Of a stretch of DNA of 64,000 nucleotides, positions 21,709-31,336 are shown in pieces (position 1 is the first letter of the stretch; the number at the start of each line of letters is the position of its first letter). The position numbers were made by a program, and so were the translations under genes. The notes below the pieces were generated by a model. The model saw only the letters and a program-made list of their open reading frames with translations, ran no database searches and had not been told where the DNA came from. The stretch covers positions 6,116,646 to 6,180,645 of the forward strand of contig OZ007514.1 of the NCBI GenBank assembly GCA_963931865.1, given 5' to 3'. This DNA is from Axinella damicornis (taxonomy: Eukaryota > Porifera > Demospongiae > Axinellida > Axinellidae).

Positions 21709-22820
21709 AGTGTCTCCTGGCCCGGGCCTGCTTGCCTGGCCTGGTGCCATATTCATCCTGAAATCAATTTGAAGTTTGGTTGCATTAGTGCTGAAGTCGC
21801 ACTGGACCAAAGGCTATAATCTATGGTTGTTCATGATGGGGGTCAAAATCCAACCTGCAGCAGAATGATGATGCTGATCACAATGGCACAAACCACCGGC
21901 CCATATCTCGTTCCTAGACCTGGATAAATGACATAGTACAAAAATCATTTCACTTACCGCATAACTCAGAATGTCATATGATTGAGACGTGACGCTGCAT
22001 ATTGTGTCCGAACCTTCAAATGATGTTCTAAAAGTTCTCTCGGCCTGCTTGCCTGCCAGCCTGGCTGGCTTTGTGTCGATTTGAATGTCAGTCGCAGTTG
22101 TAGCAAAATCACACTAGACCAAACGCTATATCCGTGCTTTTTCATGATTGGGTCAAAATCCAACTATCCTCCAAGCACTGCATGGAGACCTTGGATTTAA
22201 TGAACCTGATTAGACAAAGGTCAGGTACCCTCCTCTGTCCAGTACAGGATGCGCGTTCTTATGTCAACTTGGAGCATGTAAACAATGGCAAGGGTAGGCA
22301 ATTAGTAATGGCTTGGCAAGTATCAGAACTGATGCCACAAATGTTGTGTAGATCCGTGTAGACCCTGCCGAACCTCAGAGGACCATGTAACTTAGGCTCT
22401 CCACACTCCATAGTGTGAGTCTTGTATAGCTACAGTGTCCTCTGGACAGTCTCCACAGCAGTGGCAGTGCACAATAGCAAATGAAACAAGATTTTCTCCA
22501 TCTTAGACTGGTCAGTCTACATTAAACCAAAGGAACAGTAGGCAATTGATTCAGGAGAGGACCAAGTTTAGCCTCTCCGTACTCCATAGTGGCATTGATC
22601 ACTTCACTGGTCAGTACAGTCACTGTTGTTGTCTTGGTAGCCATGCTTACAAGAGCGCTTCTTAGTCAGAAAAAATCTGTGCAGTGTTGAGGTCCCACCA
22701 GATCCGACATTCAGTTTCCGTACTGACCCACTGTGTAGCTAGCCAGGAATTGACCTCTTGTGAATGTGTGTTTGGGTGTTCTGTATGGACCAGCTCTATT
22801 CCTTACCTCCATACATACAG
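21709..22820. other. Diverged duplication, no gene seen
   Basis: Blocks repeat those at 19290-19690 and 19860-19970: the TTCTAAAGTGTCTCCTGG and CTTGCCTGCC strings and the CTCCACAGCAGTGGCAGT string. No open frame with splice sites was found. Confidence 0.45.
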
Positions 22821-22970
22821 TTGAGAACATTGCTACCAACTGCTGCTCCGTGGACAGTGTAGGCTGTGATCATGTCCGTGTTGCTGGCTGGAATGGCAGG
22901 AAAGGGAAGAAGGATGGCGTGTACATACAGACAAGCTACTCCCTGACTCAAGATGAACAGTCATGTTTAG
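22821..22970 (+). CDS. Candidate exon, unrecognised plus-strand gene
   Basis: The acceptor TACCTCCATACATACAG precedes 22821 and the donor GTTTAG|GTGAGG follows 22970. The exon is 150 nt, phase 1 to phase 1, encoding VENIATNCCSVDSVGCDHV, a Gly/Lys-rich middle, and VYIQTSYSLTQDEQSCL. It contains four cysteines. It joins in frame to the terminal exon at 23635. Family not recognised. Confidence 0.45.
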
Positions 22971-23634
22971 GTGAGGCAACTCAACCAAATAGCCCTGTTT
23001 CATAGTTGGCAGTCACGCGTTTTACAGCCATTGCCACCCAGTTACATGTACCGCTTGTGGTATCACAATGCAACCAAGTGGCCACCAGAAGTTATTTCAG
23101 TAGACTAAGTCATGTCCTGTGTGACCGGTGTATATTCTGGTGTAATTACTGAACTGTGTTTGCAGCCTGCAGCTGCCCATACATGTATCTAGGTACCACA
23201 GTGATGATGTTCAGTAGTTAGCTATTAGAGTATGTCCCTCCTCAGAGAGCACGCATCCCGGTCTCAGTTCATTTGTAATGGCTGTTTGGGGGAGGCAGTC
23301 AGGTTCTTGGAAGTGTGGGTGTCTAAAGCCATGACCCTCAGGACATTCTCTTTGGCCATTTGTGGGGAGGCAGTCAGGTTTCTTGGAAGTAGCTGCAGGT
23401 TCGACAAGCTTCAACACCAGTGTAGGGACTTCCCAGAATCTGAGTACATAATTATGTGCAGTAAATCATCATGCACTATTGTTACTGAGATGAGGCTCCT
23501 GACTGGGAGGGAGATTAGCATGGTCGGTAGTTTCATACTCCTTCCTGTTGTGTAATACGTATATCAGCAGTTCACTAGTCATGTGTTCCACACCTTGTGT
23601 ATAAAGTCATTCCCTTCTTTCTTCCTGTACACAG

Positions 23635-23768
23635 CACATGACATGCGGCACTGTGAGGACGTCCCAGAATACTCTCTCATTACCCCTCCTGTCAGAACTA
23701 CGTCTGCACAGACAATACTCAGACCAATCACCATGCACACTTTGGAATACTTTTTGCGATCATTTTGA
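23635..23768 (+). CDS. Candidate terminal exon, unrecognised plus-strand gene
   Basis: The acceptor CTTTCTTCCTGTACACAG precedes 23635 and has a strong pyrimidine tract. Entered in phase 1 (matching the exit phase of 22970), the frame reads HDMRHCEDVPEYSLITPPV and continues to LEYFLRSF and TGA at 23766-23768. It ends about 620 bp from the end of gene 2, so the two genes would be convergent. Family not recognised. Confidence 0.4.
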
Positions 23769-24385
23769 ACGTTGCCATTTTCCATCTAGTTTCTGTGGCA
23801 TCTGTGCACATGTTATAGTTTCCATTATCGATCCAGAATTAAGCTATACGTTTATACTGCATGATCATGCATGCATGCATGCGCAGCAGCTATATAGCTA
23901 GGATCGAACATGCAGATCTGCATGCTGTATGGGTGTGCCATGCCTATAAGTTTGAACAGCTGCATGAATGGTTACTTTAGGTCATGCATGCGCATGCAAG
24001 ATCAAGCTGCGCCTGTTTATATTGTCCAGGCATGTATGCATTCATAGATGCATGTGCCACCATTGCACAACCCATTCGTACAATGAAAGCATCGATCACA
24101 CGCTGGCAATACGTTATCCATGGAATAGGGAGCCCATGTAAGTGGCTATAAATTTTTAATACTTCAGAAAATAATTAATGTGATGCATATAAACATACAA
24201 GTCATGTACGAACACTGATACAAACATAATAAGTAACATAATTGTAGTCTGGACTTACAGAAACTTCGAATTCGCCTGCATGACTTTAGTTAGTAACTCA
24301 ACAAACATGTCATAACCATAATCTTCAATGTGATATATTAAAGTCATGATAAGTGAGATCGATTTTCTAGTGCAACAATTCAGAT
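23769..24385. other. Convergent intergenic spacer, A/T-rich
   Basis: It lies between the plus-strand candidate gene and the end of gene 2. It contains CATGCATGC-rich simple sequence near 23866-24000. No exon was seen; both 3' UTRs probably lie here. Confidence 0.45.
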
Positions 24386-24669
24386 TCAGTGCCACTTCTC
24401 ACTCTGAATTCTGTCCGCAGTCTCATTCTGGGCCACTGACGGGTGCCGGAGTCCTTTCACCAAAGCCGGCCATGTGTGACCTCCCCTCCTGCCAACATCG
24501 TCCTGCCCTTGCAGCCATGCAGTCAGCATGTCATAGAGGAATGTCGGCGAGTCTTTTATGATATCCAGAGTGGGAACCGCACGGAGTCCCAACACCAGTC
24601 CTAGTCTGAAGATCTGATCCCTCTTCAGGTTCACTAGGTAGTCACCGATGTCTATCAGATCACCAATGT
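24386..24669 (-). CDS. Terminal Death-domain exon of gene 2
   Basis: The acceptor CATCATCCCATCCAG precedes 24669. Entered in phase 1, the frame reads DIGDLIDIGDYLVNLKRDQ and then a Death-fold pattern: FRLGLVLGLRAVPTLDII, a YDMLTAWLQGQDDV helix, WPALVKGLRHPSVAQNETA with the signature Trp, and ADRIQ, ending in TGA at 24386. It is about 93 residues. Placing a Death domain at the far C-terminus, after the COR region, gives the protein Death folds at both ends. Gene 1's equivalent must lie left of the window. Confidence 0.85.
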
Positions 24670-25345
24670 CTGGATGGGATGATGAGCCATGGAGAATACA
24701 ACCTGATCATTACAAGGAAAGCACCCAGAGAGACACAATCATGCATGCTTGGACAGGACCATTTGTTAATGAAACCACCTGTAGTTGCAGCTCCATGCAT
24801 ACTAGCAGTATATAGCGATACCATACCAGGAAGTGGTCTCAAAATCATCCACATGCATTCATTATTATCAATCCCGTAGAGTGCCTGGTAACATTACAAG
24901 AAACGCTGTCCATTTCTAATCCACATTTGGCAGTACCAATTGATTGCAGAATGAAACCACATAAACATGTGCTCAATATTGTAGGCATTTGCCTTCACTG
25001 TCATGCTAACCAATAATTATGAATGATTGATGATATTATACGGCAGATCAGTAGAGTACAGGGAGTGTTGTGTTGTTCATTGATCACATGAAGGATCAAG
25101 TACAAGTGCAGGGGGTACCAGAAGTTGACAGTTCTTCTCAGGAATATTACCAGGCTCCCCCTCCCCCAATAACAACTACAATACTAACCTAGTGCTATTG
25201 GGAATTCTCCTTCATTGTACACAACCTTTATGGCTTCAAGAACCATGCATTCCAGTAGAATACATATGAAAAAAAAAACCCACACCCATTTCACTCAAAC
25301 ATGCTTATCTTATAGCATCACAGATCGACATGTATTCATGCATAC
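24670..25345. other. Intron of gene 2
   Basis: No repeat or exon was identified with confidence. A pyrimidine-poor, A/T-rich stretch with scattered CATGCAT strings. Confidence 0.5.
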
Positions 25346-25399
25346 CAGCAGCGATGGCTCCAGATGCACCGGGACTGCACACCTTGGGAGTCGGTCGGC
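25346..25399 (-). CDS. Linker micro-exon 3 of gene 2
   Basis: 54 nt, phase 1 to phase 1. The acceptor is CAGATGTAGCAG before 25399 and the donor GCTG|GTATGC after 25346. It encodes GRPTPKVCSPGASGAIAA. The GRPTPK start and surrounding intron match micro-exon 2, so the two are tandem duplicates that have diverged. Low-complexity linker between the COR region and the terminal Death domain. Confidence 0.65.
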
Positions 25400-25526
25400 C
25401 TGCTACATCTGAGGGATGTGTACCTGTGGAGTATGTAAATAACAATACACACCATCAGTTCTACATCCACACTGATGCAGTTAATAGCAAATGTTACTGC
25501 AAATCAAGGTATACCGTACTACATAC

Positions 25527-25592
25527 CCTGGATGCCGATTGTGTCCTGCACAGCAGGCAATGAAAGCTTCAGCTTCTTTGGAGTCGGCTGAC
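25527..25592 (-). CDS. Linker micro-exon 2 of gene 2
   Basis: 66 nt, phase 1 to phase 1. The acceptor is TGACGTAGCAG before 25592 and the donor CCAGG|GTATGT after 25527. It encodes GQPTPKKLKLSLPAVQDTI and GIQ. The second half (LPAVQDTIGI) matches micro-exon 1 (APAVKDTIGI), so it links the two other micro-exons in sequence. The short Pro/Lys-rich segment is probably a flexible tether. Confidence 0.7.
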
Positions 25593-25706
25593 CTGCTACG
25601 TCAGAGGAATGTGTACCTGAGCAAAATACACACCATTTCGTCTTTGCTGTTGAAATACTGTACTGCACATCAAGGTGAAGGTATACTGTTGTTTAAAATA
25701 GCTTAC

Positions 25707-25766
25707 CAAGGATGCCAATCGTGTCCTTCACGGCAGGAGCGGAAAATTTCAGCTCAGTTAGTTTTT
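25707..25766 (-). CDS. Linker micro-exon 1 of gene 2
   Basis: 60 nt, phase 1 to phase 1. The acceptor is GTTCACCTTTGCAG before 25766 and the donor CCTTG|GTAAGC after 25707. It encodes KLTELKFSAPAVKDTIGIL. It follows the GTPase/COR exon directly and leads to micro-exons 2 and 3. The repeated PAV(Q/K)DTIGI core shows that it arose by exon duplication. Confidence 0.72.
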
Positions 25767-25858
25767 CTGCAAAGGTGAACAGAGACAGACCACGACCGGG
25801 ATATCTCACATCTACTCCCAAAACTGACGATACACTCAGATCACATCACAACACGTAC

Positions 25859-27925
25859 CAACTGCACCAGAAGTCTGAGGGAACCACACCAGGTGCTGCT
25901 CTGTCAGTCTGCTGCAGACCTCAGCTCGATTCACGGTGCAAGTCATCCACCTACGGCTGCTTTCAACTGTGGCGACGTGCTTGTGTGGAGTGGATGTACC
26001 TGTAGAACTAATATGATCACCTGAGCAGAAGAAAGCATCTTCTGAAACAGAATTGTTGTAATGGAGAGTTCGCGACGCACTGCGCAAGCCTGCAATGATT
26101 GTTTCACGAATTTGTGGACACACTTCCGGAGACAGCTCTGAAGCAATGGCTGCAGGAAGTTGAATACTCACTTGGAAGTAGGTTGTAAACGAATCGGTCA
26201 ATGTGATTCTTCCAGGACGATCTCCTGGGACTTCGAACACGATGGTGTTTCGGTCAACTTTGGTTGGATATTGACTGCTAGCATCAAAGAGTAGCTTCCA
26301 TTTGGCCTGAGAAAGAAGGTAGGCTGCTAGACCACAGAACACTCCAACTGGAGGACTGTGGGGAAAGTAAAACAGCAGGGAATGGACACTGCTATTGGGA
26401 GAGAGAAGAGTGGGATCCTCTGTCACTGGTAAGAGACAGGGCATGAGGTACTCATCGTTGGTGATCTGGGACACTATGAGGAGCTTCGTGAAAAGCTTCA
26501 GCAGCTCGACAGGACCAAAAAGACCTGGAACATAATGTTTCGAAAACTCCGGCTTGCTAAGGAGTTCTAGGGTCACGATTCCCTGATCACGAAATCGAAG
26601 GAGCTTACCTTCAACTGCTTTATGTTGACTTGGATCGGTTTTCAACCTGTGGATATGCTCAACTAATTCTGCTATCTTGTCAAGGAGCACCTGGGAGTCA
26701 CAAAAGATGATATCAGGAAGCACGTCCTTGTAGTAGAAGAGAACGTTAAGATTGTCAAGGTATTTCAGAGCTTCCTCAAATGACTGCTCATCGAAGTGAA
26801 ATTTTTGTGCCACTGCAAAGCCCTCAGCTTTGCTGAGCACACCTCGCCCTAGTTCCAGCATCCGCTTCTCAAGTGCATGCTCAAGGGCGTACCATCGAAG
26901 TGGGATTTGCTTTGGTTTCACACGCGATCTTTCCACTATCACTCTTCTTATTTCTGCTGCAAATTCTCGCTCCTGAGGCCCGGGGTGTTTGGCATTCAAT
27001 GGGAAAATGAGCTCCTTCAACCCTTCACCACAGTAGATGACATCATCGTGTACTGCAGGAAGGAGCATATCTCGAATCATTTGATTTTTCTGCTCTCTTG
27101 ACTCTGGGCACTGTTCCTCCAGATCCTTGTGGGTCCCTATGAAGATTGCATTGAGACAGATGCCCTCCTCAGACTGGGATGCCTGTGACTGCATTACCCT
27201 CATGCAGTGTCTCAGAATCTGTTCGTTAGTGTAAGCTGAGTAATATGGGATGCCAACACGCTTGCCATTGTCATCGAAGTACTCAATCAGTGGGTGGTCA
27301 CTGAGACTTGCATCGAGCCTGATTGCAAACATAGTGGCTGAAGTATCTCTCATGAATATGGGGAGTACCTCATGAAACTGAGGTTGTCCACCTGTGTCAA
27401 TCAGACTGATTCGATCCCTCTTGAAGGCCTTCTTTGCGTATGCATGTGGTGACATCTCGATGCGTCGAAGTAGCTCATCTTTGGCAGAAGTGGAGACCAA
27501 GAACGGGGTTTCATGGGTGATGGAGGATGGTATTGTGTGCTCTGGATGGCCAGTTTGTGGCTTTGAAGTACCTGCTACTGTACGTGCGCTGGAAGATCCA
27601 GCTGGGGTTTTAGCATTCACAGCAGGAGAAGGCTTTGATGGAAGCATTGTTGATGTGTCGGCAATAGTCTGCGCAAGTTGATCGTGGGTTATTCGGACAA
27701 ACTTATTACCTCTTTTCTCAGCCCTAGTCCTCGATACGGCTCTAACTGGTCTTGTAGCACATGGTGTGCTGCGGCGGACAGCGGGTGGATCTTCGTCCAT
27801 AATTAACGCGATGGTGTGACTCTTTCCTGTTCCTGCTGCTCCCATAATGAGCGCTTTAATGTCCCTTGCCTCCACGTATCCATGTGTCATCGCCTCATCA
27901 AACAGCTCCTTGGACTTCTCACTCG
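25859..27925 (-). CDS. GTPase (Roc-like) plus COR-like exon of gene 2
   Basis: One 2067-nt exon, phase 1 to phase 1. The acceptor is ACCATACAG before 27925 and the donor GTTG|GTACGT after 25859. Numbering from the internal Met at 27890: P-loop GAAGTGKS at 17-24, a Ser/Pro/Thr-rich insert at about 36-125, switch-II DTGGQPQF at 165-172, G4-like GTHKD at 252-256, and a G5-like LNAK near 298-301. A COR-like region (PLRWYALEHALEK at 330 onward, then winged-helix-like segments) runs to about 480. A C-terminal Cys/His region follows (FFCSGDH near 620, KHVA near 637, W648MTC, then LTEQHLVWF). Roc-COR proteins are GTP-dependent dimers that scaffold signalling. The long insert between G1 and G3 and His in the G4 motif are unusual. 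The frame continues to a stop at 25836, past the donor, which I take as intron. Confidence 0.9.
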
Positions 27926-28368
27926 CTGTATGGTGGAAGTTTATACCAACTTCATGTGATACTATCGAGTAAATGTCATATTATAAGCTCATGATGTAGT
28001 TAGCAGAAGCCCATCCTCTTTGGTTTCAAAGCAGGTTAGGCCCAGTCATGAATTTGTTACTGTGGAATTTTAAGTGGCTTTACAAGTTGAAGGTTGTGCT
28101 AGTAAATTCATACACTGTTTTGTCTGCTGTTCTACCAGTCACTATACAAACCACAGGCGGGCACTATAATAGGTAATTGGAGTCCATACAATGTGTGGAA
28201 GGTGGTCCATATTAAAATTCAAACCAAGAGGCTGATACTATAGGCATCCAATTATCAATTGCGATTTTTCCTGTTGCTGAGAGAAAACTGAAGTGACCAG
28301 ATAAAACTTTTGGCACTCAACAGGGACTCAAAGTCATGCCCTCCTGATTACCGGATGCGCTTATACAC

Positions 28369-28697
28369 TAGCCTCGTTCCCAGGCCTACCCCGTTTTTTC
28401 TGTTCTTCGGTTTCCGTTGACACTAATACACGGATGCGGAAGGGCGGCGAAAAACGCGGAAGGCCTGGTACGATTCATCACATGAGTGACGTCAGGTGGA
28501 TGCAAGGGTGGACGTATGGGGGGGGGCGGGGCCCGTAGTCATTTCAGCAGATCCTGAAGGCTGTTCCTCTTGCAGTAATTGGCTCGGTTCGAACGCTCCG
28601 TGGCAAGTTGGGACTCGCAGACGATCTACACAACTTCTTGGGTGCTTTTTAAACTTATTTGTATTGTATCAACGGGGTAGGCCTGGGAACGAGGCTA
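28369..28697. mobile_element. TAGCC-type MITE, 329 bp
   Basis: Terminal inverted repeats of about 27 bp begin TAGCCTCGTTCCCAGGCCTA and end TAGGCCTGGGAACGAGGCTA. Flanks CTTATACAC and CTTAAACAC form a 9-bp duplication with one mismatch. Gene 1 shows the empty site near 2150. The interior has CACATGAGTGACGTCAG and a G-run. Confidence 0.88.
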
Positions 28698-28852
28698 CTT
28701 AAACACCACAGAATCCAGTCTTTTGGAACCGGACCACCATGGCTGAAACAGGTACAATTTCATATCTGAAAATGCTCACTCTGTGTATGTACCAACTTTG
28801 GTGCTGATATCACAAAGTGAACAATTGGTTGGTATGTCTGATTATGCCACTG

Positions 28853-29237
28853 TAGCCTCATTCCCAGGCCCACACGTGGAACGCGGAAGTCGGCCTGGCG
28901 ACACTTGGCAAAATTCCCGTATGTGCTGAGCTCAGCAGTTTTGATTTCGGGTAGGCGATCGAATCATGTTCGTCAATTGCCATCATAATTAGATTCTTTA
29001 CCCCGTGAAAAGTGTAGCCGTTTGATAAAACCGCTGTTGTAGCCTTCAAGACTCATCTCTGGTCACTCCTTGACAAGGATTTTCTACTTAGCCATCACCA
29101 ATGGCTACCTTCTGCGTGATTTCGAATGCATCCAAGTAAGGAATGTAATCACTTACGCAATTATGCTGACTGAGCACATACAGGGATTTCACCAGGCCCT
29201 CTTCCGCGTTCCGCGTTAGGGCCTGGGTACGAGGCTA
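28853..29237. mobile_element. TAGCC-type MITE, 385 bp
   Basis: Ends are TAGCCTCATTCCCAGGCCC and GGGCCTGGGTACGAGGCTA, with subterminal pairing of GGAACGCGGAAG and CTTCCGCGTTCC. It is flanked by the perfect 9-bp duplication ATGCCACTG (28844-28852 and 29238-29246). Gene 1 has the empty site near 2295-2310. Confidence 0.9.
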
Positions 29238-29914
29238 ATGCCACTGCACTAGCTAAGACCGCTCGGCAGTGAGAGGAAGATTACACTACTATAGTGGATG
29301 GTGTGTCAGCTGGAACAATGCAATTACAGTCAGCGCATGTAAATTAGACACAGAGAATGTTGCATTGTTTTGTGGCTGGCATATTAGATTCAGTATCGGA
29401 GTTGTGCAGTATCGGAGTTGTGCAGCAATACCATTGGTATTGTAGTTCCACTTGTCATGACGATCACAAGATAATGACTGGCAGTGTTACTTGGTTCCCT
29501 CAGGAGCGCATAATGACGTAAAGAACGTCCTTATGTGCTCCTGGTTCTCTGATGAGTGCTATTTTAACTAGGAATATGCATATGCCCAAGTAGGTCTGAC
29601 CCGTGCACGTTAGCATAAGTAATAGGTGCGGCCTCATGTAGTAGGTAGGTCAGCCATGTGTAGTCAGAAGCTGATTGCAAGCGATATGTCAGAAGTAGTG
29701 CATGCATCCCCAAGTGCTGAAACTGATGGTGTGGTTAGCTCACTGTATCCAATGATGAGCTCGAGCGGCTAACTGTGCTGCACCAACTTGTCCAGCCCGT
29801 CGGCAGTGTCCATCGCTAAACGCACATAGACATCGACCGGTTGACCAGGATGTACCATCGCACATGTGTAAACTTTGACTGGTAATGGCATTCTACTTGT
29901 AACTAACTATTAAT

Positions 29915-30325
29915 TACCCCATGCGCATGCGCAGCAGGGGGTAGAGTGATCGGTTTGTTTGTCAGCTGTCCACAGTCTAAGCGCGGTTTGAGCAGTGAAG
30001 GCCTTGTTGAAGGCTTATTTCAGGATAGAAGTGCCAGAATTCAGAAAATACTAGCGTCTACATAACTCACAGACCAGAGATCTACTCAAGAGGCTGAGAA
30101 AAGCTGTGTGAAAGTCGTGCTTCTAATTTATACAACTTGACCACACCCAATTTCTAACATTACTGCCACAACTTACGGTATCTCATTCTGCATGCGGACA
30201 TCGCTGTAAATCATGGCCTAGCTAGCTAGCTCATCGTGCATGCTGTATGAATAATCGGTGGTAGGCCTATAGCTGTCAAGTCAAAGTTGCGCACGGGGTA
30301 CGTGCTCTGCTGAGCACCGCTAGTT
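29915..30325. mobile_element. Uncharacterised insertion, about 410 bp
   Basis: The tandem copy reads straight from TAACTATTAATT into ATAATATATATTTG (38390-38415), so this segment is an insertion here. It starts ACCCCATGCGCATGCGCAGC, which contains TGCGCATGCGCA, the palindrome bound by NRF-1-type factors in animals. Near its end ACCCCGTGCGCAAC lies in inverted orientation. No open frame was seen. Element type unknown. Confidence 0.5.
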
Positions 30326-30493
30326 ATAATATATATTTGTACAAACCCTAGCTGAGATTGCGGCCTACACGGTTGTAATAGATGCCTCGTGCTAAGACGC
30401 TTGGAAATGAGTAACGTTGGACCCCATTATTTAATAATAAAATTGGCCATCAACTACTTAATTTCAAAGTCAAACATGTCACAGGATTCATAC

Positions 30494-30766
30494 CTCTAAC
30501 ATATTTAGCTGTGATTGAATCCGCCTCCTTGTGTAGTCCCATGTCCTGTAGTGCCACAGCCACGTCCCTCCAAGAGGGGGTGGGGTGGTATTTCAGGTAG
30601 TAGTCCACCACAGCCTCCATCTGCACATGATTACTCTGGTAGAGTCGCTTGATACTTGTCAGCTTACCAGTCAGTCCCATATCAAGCCTGCGACCTAACT
30701 CCTCCCAGCGGTCCTCTACTTCCTTCACCACCTCCATGAGCTTTTCAGTGGTGAGGGTAGGGTCAG
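30494..30766 (-). CDS. Death-domain exon of gene 2 (type C, cassette 1)
   Basis: 273 nt (91 codons), phase 1 to phase 1. The acceptor is CCCTCCCAG before 30766 and the donor TTAGAG|GTATGA after 30494. The product shows DPTLTTEKLMEVVKEV, WEELGRRLDMGLTGKL, a MEAVVDYYLKYHPTPSW stretch and RDVAVALQDMGLHKEADSI. Six-helix Death fold with the conserved Trp. It is the module next to the GTPase exon. The copy at 38571-38843 encodes the same residues with a single visible change near the end (Ala to Thr in SITAKYV), which indicates a recent duplication. Confidence 0.88.
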
Positions 30767-31098
30767 CTGGGAGGGGAGACAACATGGGGAAGATATAATG
30801 TACGTCCTAGCTAGCAAAGCCCTAGCTGCCATGGCTCTCCTGTCCCATAAACAAAGTCAGTTCAGGAAGTGTCATGTTCACATCCACAATACCAGTACAA
30901 GCAACACAATGCATGGGTACCTATACAGTGACAGGTGGTTTGAGGGGGAACAGCAATTATTGGTGACTCTGAATTGGTGACAGTCCGGCCAACTATGCAT
31001 AGTCTAGCACTATAATGATGAATCTACACACTGGGCTGGTATATAATGGAAGACTTTTATTCACTGCAATTCACTCTTCCTTGCTGGTATCCTGGATG

Positions 31099-31123
31099 TA
31101 GCCTCGTTCAGGGGACGAGGCTA
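31099..31123. mobile_element. Shortened TAGCC-type MITE remnant
   Basis: Reduced to TAGCCTCGTTCAGGGGACG plus AGGCTA. It corresponds to the 37-bp element at 3839 and the 19-bp remnant at 39173, which shows progressive internal deletion in the duplicated cassettes. Confidence 0.7.
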
Positions 31124-31336
31124 TCCTGCAAGGTTGCATTAGCTAGGGGGGTCCATGGTTTACCCTGACAGTATTGCCTTTGGGCATGAAATGTACCAAT
31201 GGTGTACAATGTTCTGTGACATCTGACAGTGGGAATCACAACCATGTGGTTGTCAATCTGCAAGGCAATCTTAATGAGCTTGTTGTGGTAGATATGTAGC
31301 TACAAGTACAGTGTACACTGTAGTACAGTAACCATA

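Larger units (their letters stand above)
27926..30493. other. Intron of gene 2
   Basis: Paralogous to 1623-3253 in its first half, but interrupted by two MITEs (28369, 28853). The second half contains an insertion of about 410 bp (29915-30325) that is absent from the tandem copy at 38400. No exon was identified. Confidence 0.55.

Noticed and set aside
25836..25858. Last codons of the long GTPase ORF
   Set aside because: A consensus donor (G|GTACGT) lies at 25858, followed by a phase-compatible micro-exon, so the tail after it is better read as intron.
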